A stretch of DNA of 64,000 nucleotides from Roseimarinus sediminis (lineage in GTDB: Bacteria; Bacteroidota; Bacteroidia; Bacteroidales; Prolixibacteraceae). Each line of letters opens with the position of its first letter. Within the stretch, counting starts at the first letter, position 1. Under the pieces are notes generated by a model, which worked only from the letters and a program-made list of their open reading frames with translations, was not told where the DNA came from and made no database searches. The DNA lies in NCBI RefSeq assembly GCF_050433125.1, contig NZ_JBNPXV010000009.1, forward strand, positions 62,001 to 126,000, read 5' to 3'. Of the stretch, positions 35,699-44,933 are shown piece after piece. The position numbers and the translations under genes were made by a program.

Positions 35699-36787
35699 TT
35701 ATACATATTCATCACCCTTGCTGATTTTGACATCATTTACGATTTGTCTGATTTGTTGTTCTTCCTCTTTTTTACAAATCATCAGCGTATTGTCCGACTG
35801 AGCTACAATGTATCCGTCGAGGCCCTGTATAACAACGAGCTTGTCGTCGGTAATGTTAACAATGCAGTTGTTTGTATCGTACAATTTAACATTGGCTGCA
35901 TTGACTGCATTTTGTGCTTCATCTTTTTCTGAATTATCCCAAAGCGAGCCCCATGTTCCCAGGTCGCTCCAGCCAAAATCGGCACACAATACATATACAT
36001 TTTGTGCTTTTTCCATCACACCGTAGTCGATGGATATGTTACGGCATTCCGAATAGGTTTTATTCAGGAAGGCAGATTCTTCGTCGCTGTAATAATACCT
36101 GGCTCCTTTGGCAAAAAGCTCGTTCACATCGGGGAGGTAATTGTCGAATGCTTTCATAATCGACTTGAGCGACCAAAGAAAGATACCTGAATTCCAGAAG
36201 AACTCACCACTTTCCATAAAGACCTTTGCCATTTTCAGATCGGGCTTTTCGGTAAAGGTTTTGACCTTGTGCAGGTTTTCTACACCATCGAATTTTACAT
36301 TCCCGTTTATCTGGATGTAGCCATAGCCTGTTTCGGGACGGCTGGGCCTGATGCCAAGCGTAAGCAAAGCATCGTGCTGCGCAATGAAATTGAGTCCGTT
36401 GCTTAAATGTTTGATAAAATCATCTTCCTTGGTGATCAGGTGATCCGAAGGTGCAACAATGATGTTGGCCTCAGGGTTCTTTTTCATGATTTTGTGGCTT
36501 GCATAAGCGATGCAGGGTGCAGTATTTCGGCGCATGGGCTCACACAATACCTGTTCTTCATCCAGATCGGGAAGTTGTTCCATAACCAGTTCCTTGTAGT
36601 CGAGGTTGGTTACAATCAGGAAGTTTTCAACCGGACAAATCTTTAATAAGCGCCGGTAGGTTTGTTGTATGAGGGTTTCGCCGGTACCTAAAATATCGAG
36701 AAATTGTTTTGGACGCGATGATTTGCTGAGTGGCCAGAAACGGCTTCCGATTCCGCCAGCCATGATCACGCAAAAATTATCTTTCAT
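35699..36787 (-). CDS. manC: Mannose-1-phosphate guanylyltransferase
   Basis: 362 aa, single-domain form (no fused phosphomannose isomerase). Makes GDP-mannose from mannose-1-phosphate and GTP for glycans. The nucleotidyltransferase signature CVIMAGGIGSRFWPLSKSSR and PKQF are followed by VAPSDHLI (metal Asp), ETGYGYIQI, TFTEKPDL and FFWNSGIFLW. A C-terminal left-handed helix domain carries DTNNCIVNI and VVIQGLDGYIVAQ. Monocistronic with its own terminator. The symbol manC is used for this activity; the gene is not part of a polysaccharide cluster here. Confidence 0.93.
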   Translation of the reverse strand: MKDNFCVIMAGGIGSRFWPLSKSSRPKQFLDILGTGETLIQQTYRRLLKICPVENFLIVTNLDYKELVMEQLPDLDEEQVLCEPMRRNTAPCIAYASHKIMKKNPEANIIVAPSDHLITKEDDFIKHLSNGLNFIAQHDALLTLGIRPSRPETGYGYIQINGNVKFDGVENLHKVKTFTEKPDLKMAKVFMESGEFFWNSGIFLWSLKSIMKAFDNYLPDVNELFAKGARYYYSDEESAFLNKTYSECRNISIDYGVMEKAQNVYVLCADFGWSDLGTWGSLWDNSEKDEAQNAVNAANVKLYDTNNCIVNITDDKLVVIQGLDGYIVAQSDNTLMICKKEEEQQIRQIVNDVKISKGDEYV

Positions 36788-36984
36788 ATTTGAATTGTTT
36801 TTGTTGGAGCTTAAATATACCTAAAATATCATTTTCAAACAGTGTGCTGAAACGATTCCTTGCTTCAAAATTGATAAAAAGCACTTTCAACTGATTGGTT
36901 TGTTGTCATTATTTGTTTCTGAATAATTTCATGCTGAGAAGGATATGTTACAAAATGGCGACTCATTGATACGGTATCATTTTT

Positions 36985-38547
36985 TTATTTGGGCTGTAAC
37001 CTGATAACAGGAATGAGCATTTCTTCCATCGAAATTCCACCATGCTGAAAAGTATCGCGATAGTAGTTGGCATAGTAATTATAATTATTTGGATAAGCAA
37101 AGAAATCCTGATTCATGGCAAATATAAACGAAGTACTGACATTGTTTGACGGCAGGCGTGCTTCTTCAGGTTTTTTTATCTCAAATACTTCTTTGGGATT
37201 GTAATTCAGATTGCGCCCCAACTTGTATCGAAGGTTGGTATTGGTGCTTCGTTCTCCTATCACTTTTAAGGGATTGTTCACCCTGATGGTTCCGTGATCG
37301 GTTGTCAATATCAGTTCGTAATTGTTGTCGCTCAAATCCTTGAGCAGATCAGTCAGGCCCGAATGTTTGAACCAGCTGACCGTTAGCGAGCGGTAGGCTG
37401 CTTCGTCGGAAGCCAGTTCCCTGATCATGTTCATCTCGGTACGGGCATGCGAAATCATGTCGACAAAATTCAACACAAGTACGGCCAAATCGGATTGCAA
37501 CATTTTATTCAGGTTGTCGGTCCCTTTTCGACCCGGTTTTACCGAAGTAATTTTTTCGAAGAAAAGCTTTTCTTTACGTCCGTGACGAGACATTTGTTGT
37601 TTTAATAGCTCTTCCTCAAAATTGTTCTTCCCGCCTTCTTCATTGTCGTCGTCGGACCAGAACCGGGGTGATATTTTTTTAATATCGGCAGGCATCAGGC
37701 CTGAAAAGATACTGTTGCGGGCGTACATGGTAGCAGTAGGAAGAATGCTCATGTACATTTCATCTTTAACCACCGAATAATACTCGCTGATGATGGGACT
37801 CAGAGCACGCCACTGATCAAAGCGGATGTTGTCGATGATCATCACAAACACTTTCTTTCCTTCGTCGAGTACCGGAAAAATACGTTTGGGAAAAAGATCG
37901 GGTGATATGAGCGGCCGTTCCTTGTTGTTACTGTCGAGCCAGCTTATATAGTTTTTGGCAATGAAACGGCAAAAAGCATGATTGGCTTCGGTCTTTTGCA
38001 TTTGTAATACTTCGTCCATGGCTTTGTCGTCGGAATTGCTTAATTCCATTTCCCAGTAGGTGAGCTTGCGATAAACTTCTTCCCAGTCGCTGATGGTGTA
38101 GGAGTCGTTAATTTGCATGCCGAGTTTTGAAAAGCCCATTTGATAGGCCGAAGTGGTTTGTCGTGTGACGAGTTCCTTTTTGTTGATGTTCTTTTTAATC
38201 GAAAGTAAAATCTGCTTCGGATTTACAGGTTTAATCAGGTAGTCGGCCATTTGAGATCCAATGGCTTCATCCATGATCGATTCTTCCTCGCTCTTGGTGA
38301 TCATCACAACCGGTACCAGGTTGTTGATCTGTTTAATAAGATTCAGGGTTTCGAGTCCCGAATAGCCTGGCATGTTTTCATCGAGAAAAATGATGTCGAG
38401 CGGATTTTCCTTAACGATCTCGATGGCATCGGCACCATTGGTTGCACTTAGTACGTCGTATCCTTTGTTCTCAAGAAAAATAATGTGTGGTTTCAAAAGG
38501 TCAATCTCATCGTCGACCCATAATATTTTAATGCGCTTTGCAAGCAT
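36985..38547 (-). CDS. porX: PorX: response regulator with PglZ alkaline-phosphatase-like domain
   Basis: 520 aa. The receiver domain (1-125) has D12-D13 and phospho-acceptor D56 (IIFLDENMPGYSG) and K in DYLIKPVNP. A helical linker leads to the PglZ domain (about 210-520) with the metal and nucleophile motifs MIDNIRFDQW, TATMYARNSIFSGL, NFVDMISHART, LTTDHGTIR and QHGGISMEEMLIP. This receiver-PglZ fusion is the T9SS regulator PorX, which in Porphyromonas interacts with the sigma factor SigP and hydrolyses cyclic or linear oligonucleotides. sprE lies 210 bases upstream on the same strand. The porY kinase is not in the window. Confidence 0.93.
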   Translation of the reverse strand: MLAKRIKILWVDDEIDLLKPHIIFLENKGYDVLSATNGADAIEIVKENPLDIIFLDENMPGYSGLETLNLIKQINNLVPVVMITKSEEESIMDEAIGSQMADYLIKPVNPKQILLSIKKNINKKELVTRQTTSAYQMGFSKLGMQINDSYTISDWEEVYRKLTYWEMELSNSDDKAMDEVLQMQKTEANHAFCRFIAKNYISWLDSNNKERPLISPDLFPKRIFPVLDEGKKVFVMIIDNIRFDQWRALSPIISEYYSVVKDEMYMSILPTATMYARNSIFSGLMPADIKKISPRFWSDDDNEEGGKNNFEEELLKQQMSRHGRKEKLFFEKITSVKPGRKGTDNLNKMLQSDLAVLVLNFVDMISHARTEMNMIRELASDEAAYRSLTVSWFKHSGLTDLLKDLSDNNYELILTTDHGTIRVNNPLKVIGERSTNTNLRYKLGRNLNYNPKEVFEIKKPEEARLPSNNVSTSFIFAMNQDFFAYPNNYNYYANYYRDTFQHGGISMEEMLIPVIRLQPK

Positions 38548-38757
38548 AGGCTGTTTTTTGTGTAAAGTTAATGCTTCTTTTAATCTTCTGCTGACTTTAT
38601 AACAAGCCCATTTGGCAATTATTGTTCATTTTGCACGATTTGACAACTTTTAACGCTTAGGCCCCTTTGATGCGTTTTGATGCAGGAATGCGGAATTGGA
38701 CCCAAAAAGAGCCTGACCAGACCATGGCTTTACAATGCAAGGCAAATGAATGACGGC

Positions 38758-41700
38758 TTATTCTTCAATATTATAAAACTGCTGGTAGAAGCGCTGGTAG
38801 TCGCCTATGTCTTTCGATTCCTTTAGCAATTCCAGATTGGGTTGTGAAATTAAAAAGCGTTTATAATTCACATTGCGCAGCGACATGCCGATCCGGCGGT
38901 CAGCATCAAGAACGCGAAGGTATTCATTGGCTTGCTCAATTGTGCCAATTCCTGTTACCATAACAAGCGAACGGAAGTCGTCGAAGTTTTCTACCTGAAC
39001 GGTGATTCCGTTTCCACGGAAATTTACTGCATTGAGTCGGTTGAGGTAGGTGGTAAGCAAGGTCTGATTCGATCCGCCTGATGGCAAGAGGTAAATCAGA
39101 TTTTGATCGGCTCCGGCATCGAATGAAAACTCACCATCGTAGCTTGAAACAGGAGCTTCACTGGCTGTTACCGAAGTGGTATCTTCAGTGGTTTCCTTGC
39201 CTGCAGTCGGGTCAGTAAGCAGTGGTGCTTCCGATATTTCTTCACTTTTTTCTGTTTCATTTTCAGCAAGCGGGTTGAGCTCACTGACTGTGCTTTCTGC
39301 ATTGCTTGCCTGTTGTTGCTGCGCTGTTACTTCTTCAGGCAGTGTTTGGTCTGCTTCTTTGACTGAAGTGTTTTCTTCGGACCTGATCTGGCTTTGTTCC
39401 GGAGTTTCCTCAATGCTTTCATCTTTTGGAGCAGGGGGTTTCCGGTATACATAGTTTCGCTGATAGAATTCCTTCCATTCGTCAATGTTGTTGTTTTGTT
39501 TCAGGGAATCCAGGTTGGGATTGCTGATAATGTATTGTTCGTACGGTGTTTCTCCAAGGCTTTCAAAAAGTGCTTCCTGTTCTTTTATTTCATTGAGATA
39601 CTGAAGGGCCAGATAAGCATTTTCAAACTGAACAACCTGAAGCATGGTCGCGTCGGGCAGATTGCCGGGAACAACACGCAGGCGTTGCTGGCGGTGTTTG
39701 TCGAGATTGTAACGTACCAGGTCGCGCATCACAAATCCTGTGCGGTACCTTGGTTCGTTGATTAACAACAGGTAGTTGTGTGGAAGATTGTAGTCGTTAA
39801 CGAAAGGCTGACTGGCAGGGTCGGGTGCCTGATACAACGACGTGTCGATATCGATTTCTACAAATTCACCCTGCTCGACAACTTCTTCCTCTTCGTCACG
39901 GTTGAGACGGGCCATCAATTCCTCGGGCGATTCGAGTTCTTCTTCGGGGAACTCACCGGTGGTAAACGAACTGTAATTTTTTACGAAAAACTTCAGGTAT
40001 TCATTGTAGGAACGGTCGCCAAGCATTTCGCGATAATTGTTGCTTGAAACAATGAAATTCAGGAATTTTTGACCGGCCAGTGTTTTAAATACTTCGGGTT
40101 TGCGGATAATGGAGAGGAAGTAAACCATCGCATTCTCCTTGTTTCCGAAGTTGCGAACGATGATAAGCTTTGTTTCGTTATTCAGGTTTTCTGTTTCGAT
40201 GTCGAAATCGAGTGCTGTATAATGATCGATGTTGTAGTTGGCGATATCGAATTTGAGCCGGTTTACATCAATGCCATCGTCGTTGGGGAAGGCAATGATG
40301 AAGTAGTGAAGCAGTCCGGTGTTGTCGTCCCATTTTGCATCAAAGGCATTTTGCTCTTCTTCGTTTTGTGGAAGAAGTTCCATGTTTTTTATTACCTCAT
40401 TCAGATAACCGGTATTTACCAGCTGATCGTAATCTGAAAGTTTATCCTGACTGATCAGCCCGGCAATTTGTTGAGCCAGTGGAGTTGGTTCGGCTTTTGG
40501 CCATGTATTGATATAGGCATTGAGTGAATCGGTAAACTGCTCTTTGTTGAGCTGTCGTGAACCAGCAATCATTTCGATGAAGCGGGCTTTGGGTACCATG
40601 GCCGAATCGGGCTGGTAATTGAGCACCATACGGCTGTATTTCAGAGCCTGATCAAAGTCGCGGTATTTATAATGATTGAATGCATTTTGATAAAGTGTGT
40701 TAATGCTGTCGATCCGGGCTTCTTCTTCAATAAAGAAGTTGGGATTGATGAGGTATTTGGCATAGTTTGAATTGGGATAACGGTCGAGGATTAATTGTTT
40801 GTAATAAGCGGCACTGTCGCTGTTCTCGATGGTAGTGTACAAATCCCACAGATGAAAATAGCTTGGCAATTCATACATATTTCCCGGGTAGCGTTGATTC
40901 AGACTCTTGAACTGCTCGATGGAGCGTTCAAAATCGCTGAAGTCGGTTTTGAAAATATTTCCTGCATTGAATAAGGCATCGCGTATTTTTTGGTTGGAAA
41001 CAGCCAGTAATGAATCGTTGCTGGGAATGTCCTGAAGGTAGAATTCGCGGGTAGTGGGGTCATCAATGCGCGGTTCTTCTTCGGGAAGTTCATCTAAAAG
41101 TCCGATTGAATCGGCTTCGGCAAGTGCTTCCGGGCCTTCCTGATCGTAGGAGATCGATTTATCGCTTCTCCTCCAGTTATCTTCATTTTTACGGTCGCCC
41201 CACAGTCTTTCAAATTCCTGCTTTCCGTACGACACCGTTGACGGATTGTAGAAATACCATCCTCCACCACTTCCGTTAAGTCGCATGCGGTTGTTCATCG
41301 AGTTTCCATAAGCTCCGGCATACATGCCATCGGCTCCTGATGCTTCCATTTCGGCAAGTCGCTTTTCTTCCTCCTGTATCCAGGAGTTGATTTTTGCATC
41401 GAGCATTTCCGGGCTCAGGGCAGCCAGTGCCTGCAGGGAGTCTTCGGTTTCGATGGTTAGCAGATTGTTTACCAGCCGGCTGAGGCTGGCATGTTGATCG
41501 GCAATTTGAGGATAATTGGGATAATTCTCGTCGATCACCACCATGGCACTGTCGTAATAGTTTCCGGCTGGCAGGTAAGCGCGTTTTTCAAAGTAGATTT
41601 CGGCCAGCGTGAGACAACTCAGGGCGCGCTGATGGGTGTTTTCGACCGAAACTGCTGCCGAACGGCGATAGTATTCAAGGGCATCGTCGATTTTGCCTTC

Positions 41701-42690
41701 GTTATACAGAATATTGCCCAGGGCATAATAAATCTGGTCGAGGAAGGGTTCATTTCTTTTTTTTCTGCTCATTTTATTGAGCGACTTTCTCAGGGTAGCC
41801 ACATCGCCTTCGCCTGAAAAAACACCTGCACTGTTGATGCGGGCATTGAACATCATTTCGTAATCGGGACGACGACGGACCACCTGCCTGTAGGCTTCGA
41901 GTGCTTTTAGTTTGTTTCCCTGTTCCTGATACAATTGTGCCAGAATAAAGGTATAACGTGTCTTGCGTTCGTTTCCTTTAATTTTTTTAATTCCAATGTT
42001 CAGGTATTGTATGGCTTCCTCGAAATGCTGTTGTTTAAGATGCAGATCGGCAGCAACAATGGCCAGTTCACCTTCGAGCGCTTCAGGAAACTGATCGTTG
42101 CCTTCGAGCGATTCGATCAGCTCGGCCGCTTCGGTATATCGTTCCGCTTCGTTATAAGTGCGAACCAGCCACAAATAAGCCTGGTATTTTACATCTTCGT
42201 CTTTAAATTTTCGTAAAGTAAGTGTGAAGGTACTGGCTGCCATCAGGTATTCTTTCTGATACAGATAGGCCTTTCCCATCATGATGTAGGCATCGTCGAC
42301 CCATTTGTTGTATTCGGGTTTTATGGGTTTCCTTTTTCGGGCATTGGTTTTCCGCCGGTTCGATTCGGGTTGATTGGTAATTGAATGGAATTTGATGAGT
42401 TTGGTTGCTTTGTCGATGGCCGTGTTCATGTCGCTCATCACCAGGGTTTCGGTTCCCGGCAGACTGGTTTTGAAAACGGGCAGTATCTTTGTATAATCTT
42501 CTTCAACGCGGGTTTCAATTTTCTCCAGTCCCATCTTCATGGCTTCGTCGCCATTGAAGTAAACATTGTAATGAGCGGTCAGATTATGGTAATTTCTGTT
42601 CACAAACGTATTCTTCTCGGTTGAACAGGAAAGAAGTACCAATGTCAACAAAAACGCGATGATATTCTGATGTGGTAATGTGTTTCTCAA
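38758..42690 (-). CDS. sprE: SprE/PorW: TPR lipoprotein of the type IX secretion system
   Basis: 1310 aa. Lipoprotein signal with C22 (FLLTLVLLSCSTEKN), then VNRNYHNLTAHYNVYFNGDE, a segment typical of SprE/PorW. TPR repeats span about 130-420 and 590-780 (AYIMMGKAYLYQKEYLMAAS, ALGNILYNEGKIDDALEYYR). The C-terminal third holds two related modules, each ending in a similar block (ISNPNLDSLKQNNNIDEWKE and ISQPNLELLKESKDIGDYQR), separated by an acidic Glu/Thr/Ser linker. SprE/PorW joins the outer-membrane translocon to the GldLM motor and is needed for secretion and gliding in relatives. It is upstream of porX. Confidence 0.9.
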   Translation of the reverse strand: MRNTLPHQNIIAFLLTLVLLSCSTEKNTFVNRNYHNLTAHYNVYFNGDEAMKMGLEKIETRVEEDYTKILPVFKTSLPGTETLVMSDMNTAIDKATKLIKFHSITNQPESNRRKTNARKRKPIKPEYNKWVDDAYIMMGKAYLYQKEYLMAASTFTLTLRKFKDEDVKYQAYLWLVRTYNEAERYTEAAELIESLEGNDQFPEALEGELAIVAADLHLKQQHFEEAIQYLNIGIKKIKGNERKTRYTFILAQLYQEQGNKLKALEAYRQVVRRRPDYEMMFNARINSAGVFSGEGDVATLRKSLNKMSRKKRNEPFLDQIYYALGNILYNEGKIDDALEYYRRSAAVSVENTHQRALSCLTLAEIYFEKRAYLPAGNYYDSAMVVIDENYPNYPQIADQHASLSRLVNNLLTIETEDSLQALAALSPEMLDAKINSWIQEEEKRLAEMEASGADGMYAGAYGNSMNNRMRLNGSGGGWYFYNPSTVSYGKQEFERLWGDRKNEDNWRRSDKSISYDQEGPEALAEADSIGLLDELPEEEPRIDDPTTREFYLQDIPSNDSLLAVSNQKIRDALFNAGNIFKTDFSDFERSIEQFKSLNQRYPGNMYELPSYFHLWDLYTTIENSDSAAYYKQLILDRYPNSNYAKYLINPNFFIEEEARIDSINTLYQNAFNHYKYRDFDQALKYSRMVLNYQPDSAMVPKARFIEMIAGSRQLNKEQFTDSLNAYINTWPKAEPTPLAQQIAGLISQDKLSDYDQLVNTGYLNEVIKNMELLPQNEEEQNAFDAKWDDNTGLLHYFIIAFPNDDGIDVNRLKFDIANYNIDHYTALDFDIETENLNNETKLIIVRNFGNKENAMVYFLSIIRKPEVFKTLAGQKFLNFIVSSNNYREMLGDRSYNEYLKFFVKNYSSFTTGEFPEEELESPEELMARLNRDEEEEVVEQGEFVEIDIDTSLYQAPDPASQPFVNDYNLPHNYLLLINEPRYRTGFVMRDLVRYNLDKHRQQRLRVVPGNLPDATMLQVVQFENAYLALQYLNEIKEQEALFESLGETPYEQYIISNPNLDSLKQNNNIDEWKEFYQRNYVYRKPPAPKDESIEETPEQSQIRSEENTSVKEADQTLPEEVTAQQQQASNAESTVSELNPLAENETEKSEEISEAPLLTDPTAGKETTEDTTSVTASEAPVSSYDGEFSFDAGADQNLIYLLPSGGSNQTLLTTYLNRLNAVNFRGNGITVQVENFDDFRSLVMVTGIGTIEQANEYLRVLDADRRIGMSLRNVNYKRFLISQPNLELLKESKDIGDYQRFYQQFYNIEE

Positions 42691-42838
42691 GGTCTAAAAT
42701 CGTTGTCTCGGAAAATAAAACTCTTTTTTTGCAATTATATTGTATGCACCCGTCGAAGGCTGCTTTATAAAATATGCAATAATACGAAACTTTGATAAGA
42801 ATTATCAAGGAAGGGAAACACTTCGGCGGGTTTTCCAC

Positions 42839-42884
42839 TAAAAAGCAACAGTCCCGCACCGGTGTTAGCGATACGGAACTGTTG
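42839..42884 (-). terminator. Terminator of the secreted protein gene at 42911
   Basis: On the minus strand CAACAGT / ACTGTTG (42846-42852, 42878-42884), extended by CCG/CGG, is followed by CTTTTTAG. Confidence 0.7.
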
Positions 42885-42910
42885 AAAAGATGTGATTGTA
42901 TTTGTTTTGA

Positions 42911-43402
42911 TCAATGTTGGGCCAGACCATCGGTTTTAGGCAGCGACTGGTTCTGAAACACTACATCACGGGCTTCTTCCTTGATCACTGAGGGAAAGAA
43001 ACAGGCAATGAGCGCCAATGCTTTTTTGGTGCTTTTGCGTTTTGGAGTAAGCAGCGACTGATAGCAGAATGCTTTGTTTTCTACCAAGCCTGCATAACTT
43101 TTTGTTGAAAGCTGTTGCCACTTTTCGGGCATTTTTCGTAAGCCTAAACCCAAATCGTTGCATACATACATTACTTCAACATTATCACCCCGAAGTAAAT
43201 AGCAGCATTCCGATTCACCAGGGCATACCTCGATGGTAAAATGTGCCGAAGCATTTTCATAACTGAGCTGATAACTGTTTTCATCTAAACTGCTTACTTC
43301 ATATCCTTTCAGAAAACTGTTGCTGTTACCGCTGATTGGTTTCTTTGCCCAGCTGGCAGTTGCAAGCAGGCTAACTGCGATTACGATCATTAATTTTTTC
43401 AT
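42911..43402 (-). CDS. Small secreted cysteine-containing protein, paralogue of 34862-35332
   Basis: 163 aa with a signal peptide (LMIVIAVSLLATASWA). It carries a cysteine cluster (CPGESECCY) and further single cysteines, suggesting disulphides after export. The C-terminal half matches the protein at 34862 (VEVMYV; YQSLLTPKRKSTKKALALIA; FFPSVI). No known domain recognised. It is downstream of the 76-codon ORF on the same strand, 152 bases away, so a shared transcript is possible. Function unknown. Confidence 0.78.
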   Translation of the reverse strand: MKKLMIVIAVSLLATASWAKKPISGNSNSFLKGYEVSSLDENSYQLSYENASAHFTIEVCPGESECCYLLRGDNVEVMYVCNDLGLGLRKMPEKWQQLSTKSYAGLVENKAFCYQSLLTPKRKSTKKALALIACFFPSVIKEEARDVVFQNQSLPKTDGLAQH

Positions 43403-43554
43403 CTTAATAAGTTTTATTGTTTCAATGGCTTATTATGTTCCGGGTGAAATGAAACGAAGGTTTATTTCCTGCGGAACGTTTGTGTTTGTAAGCTAAATTA
43501 AGTACCTGAAAAAAAATAAATTGCGAAGATCAACGATCGACCGTTGGGAGCTAA

Positions 43555-43785
43555 TCAATAGCAGTTTACGGTAATTGATGAACCTTGGCTGCCGTATTTT
43601 TCGTTTTTAGCAGGCGAAGAGGTAATGGACTGCAAAAGCAAATGATTAACAGGTTGCTGAGGATGAAAGTCAGGCTGGCTTGCTGTGCCTGTTGTGTCGA
43701 TGGGTAGTTTTAAGCTGCTTTTGATGCTTTGCAACATGTTTTTGAATAATAAATGACTGTTTTTAGTAACTTTTTCACTTTTCAT
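43555..43785 (-). CDS. Possible 76-codon small peptide gene
   Basis: Start ATG at 43785 gives MKSEKVTKNSHLLFKNMLQS, then IKSSLKLPIDTTGTASQPDF and an end GSQGSSITVNCY. The N-terminal part is charged and amphipathic and the C-terminal part is Ser/Thr/Asn-rich, the look of a precursor peptide with a leader and a short core; this is inference. It is divergent from the kinase at 43814 with only 28 bases between starts. No clear promoter is seen, which weakens the call. Its last codons resemble a mini-ORF at 52454-52489. A weak hairpin (CAACG/CGTTG, 43531-43546) and an A/T-rich run follow. Confidence 0.4.
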   Translation of the reverse strand: MKSEKVTKNSHLLFKNMLQSIKSSLKLPIDTTGTASQPDFHPQQPVNHLLLQSITSSPAKNEKYGSQGSSITVNCY

Positions 43786-43813
43786 ACGACAAGTATAGTA
43801 ACAGGAAATTTCA

Positions 43814-44908
43814 ATGGAAAAGCAGATAAAATCACGATCGTACAGCAATGAAGTGATGCGGGTAATTGAAAACAGTTGGTTTTTTCATCCCGTTTTATGG
43901 ATAGGGGTCTTGTTAATTCTTACAGGATTAATCAGTATTAATGGTAGCTGGCCTTTTAGTTTCTATCTTTTAAACATGCTGGTGGCACTCCCTGCCATGA
44001 TGTTGTTTTCGTATGTGATGGATGCACTGGGCAACCGCTTGCTGTTTGGGAAACACCAGGCAGTTTTATTTCTTCTTCTGCTTTTTGTGTTTACCCTTGC
44101 CTGTGCTTTGCTTATTCCTGTGTTGAATCACTTTATTTTCTTTGGCTTATTGTATCCGCGTGTTTTTGAGCCCGTTCCCTGGTTTAACTGGCGCATGATC
44201 CCTCAAAATGTGATCCTTTTGTGGTTTCCGTATTTCATTCTTTCGATTAAAACCTTTTTTCTTAACTGGTTCAGAGCCGAACAGGAAAAACTGATCATTG
44301 AAAATAAACAGCTTTTGTCGGAGATCCAGTTGATGAAAATAAAGCTTCATCCGCACTTCCTGTTCAATACGCTGAATAATCTTTATGTGATGTCGACGCT
44401 CGATCACAAGAATGCGGCGGAGTACATTATGAAACTTTCGGAGCTCTACCGTATCATGTTGTATGAGTGCAACAAGGACTTTTATCCCCTCAGGGAAGAA
44501 TTAAAATTAATGGATAATTATATCGAGCTGGAAAAAATCAGGTATGACGAACGACTTAAAATTGACATTCAATTACCCGAGGACATCAATGAGCAGATTA
44601 TTCTTCCGCCCCTGCTTCTGTTCACTTTCGTTGAAAACGCTTTCAAACATGGATGTCGAAACGATGTGGGGAAGCCATTTATTAAAATATCGGTTCTGAT
44701 TAAAGACGAATACATTCATTTTGAGTCGGTAAACAGCATTCCCGAAAACGAAGGCAAAAAATCAAAATTCGGAGGAATTGGACTCGATAATACGCAAAAA
44801 CGGCTCGATTTGATTTACAAGGATGAATATGAGTTCAACAATGGAATCAGTGATGGCTGCTACCAGGTCCATCTTAAAATTCCTCAACTGACAATGTCAG
44901 GCAACTAA
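43814..44908 (+). CDS. LytS-type sensor histidine kinase (His_kinase family)
   Basis: 364 aa. Four membrane segments (about 25-165: PVLWIGVLLILTGLISI, LLNMLVALPAMMLFSYVMD, AVLFLLLLFVFTLACALLIP, NVILLWFPYFILSIKTFFL) precede a short coiled coil and a His_kinase domain with H179/H181 in KLHPHFLFNTLNNLYV, then the ATP-binding N box ENAFKHG and G box GGIGLDNTQKRL. This is the class that pairs with LytTR regulators such as the one at 46666. An alternative start at 43856 (MRVIENSW) would leave more room for a promoter. No extracellular sensing domain is present. Confidence 0.92.
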   Translation: MEKQIKSRSYSNEVMRVIENSWFFHPVLWIGVLLILTGLISINGSWPFSFYLLNMLVALPAMMLFSYVMDALGNRLLFGKHQAVLFLLLLFVFTLACALLIPVLNHFIFFGLLYPRVFEPVPWFNWRMIPQNVILLWFPYFILSIKTFFLNWFRAEQEKLIIENKQLLSEIQLMKIKLHPHFLFNTLNNLYVMSTLDHKNAAEYIMKLSELYRIMLYECNKDFYPLREELKLMDNYIELEKIRYDERLKIDIQLPEDINEQIILPPLLLFTFVENAFKHGCRNDVGKPFIKISVLIKDEYIHFESVNSIPENEGKKSKFGGIGLDNTQKRLDLIYKDEYEFNNGISDGCYQVHLKIPQLTMSGN

Positions 44909-44933
44909 ACAGTAAAACCTAAAACCGATCAGC

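Noticed and set aside
36961..36984. TGATACGGTATCA followed by T-run as terminator of porX
   Set aside because: The palindrome leaves no loop, and the T-run lies on the strand opposite to the porX transcript.
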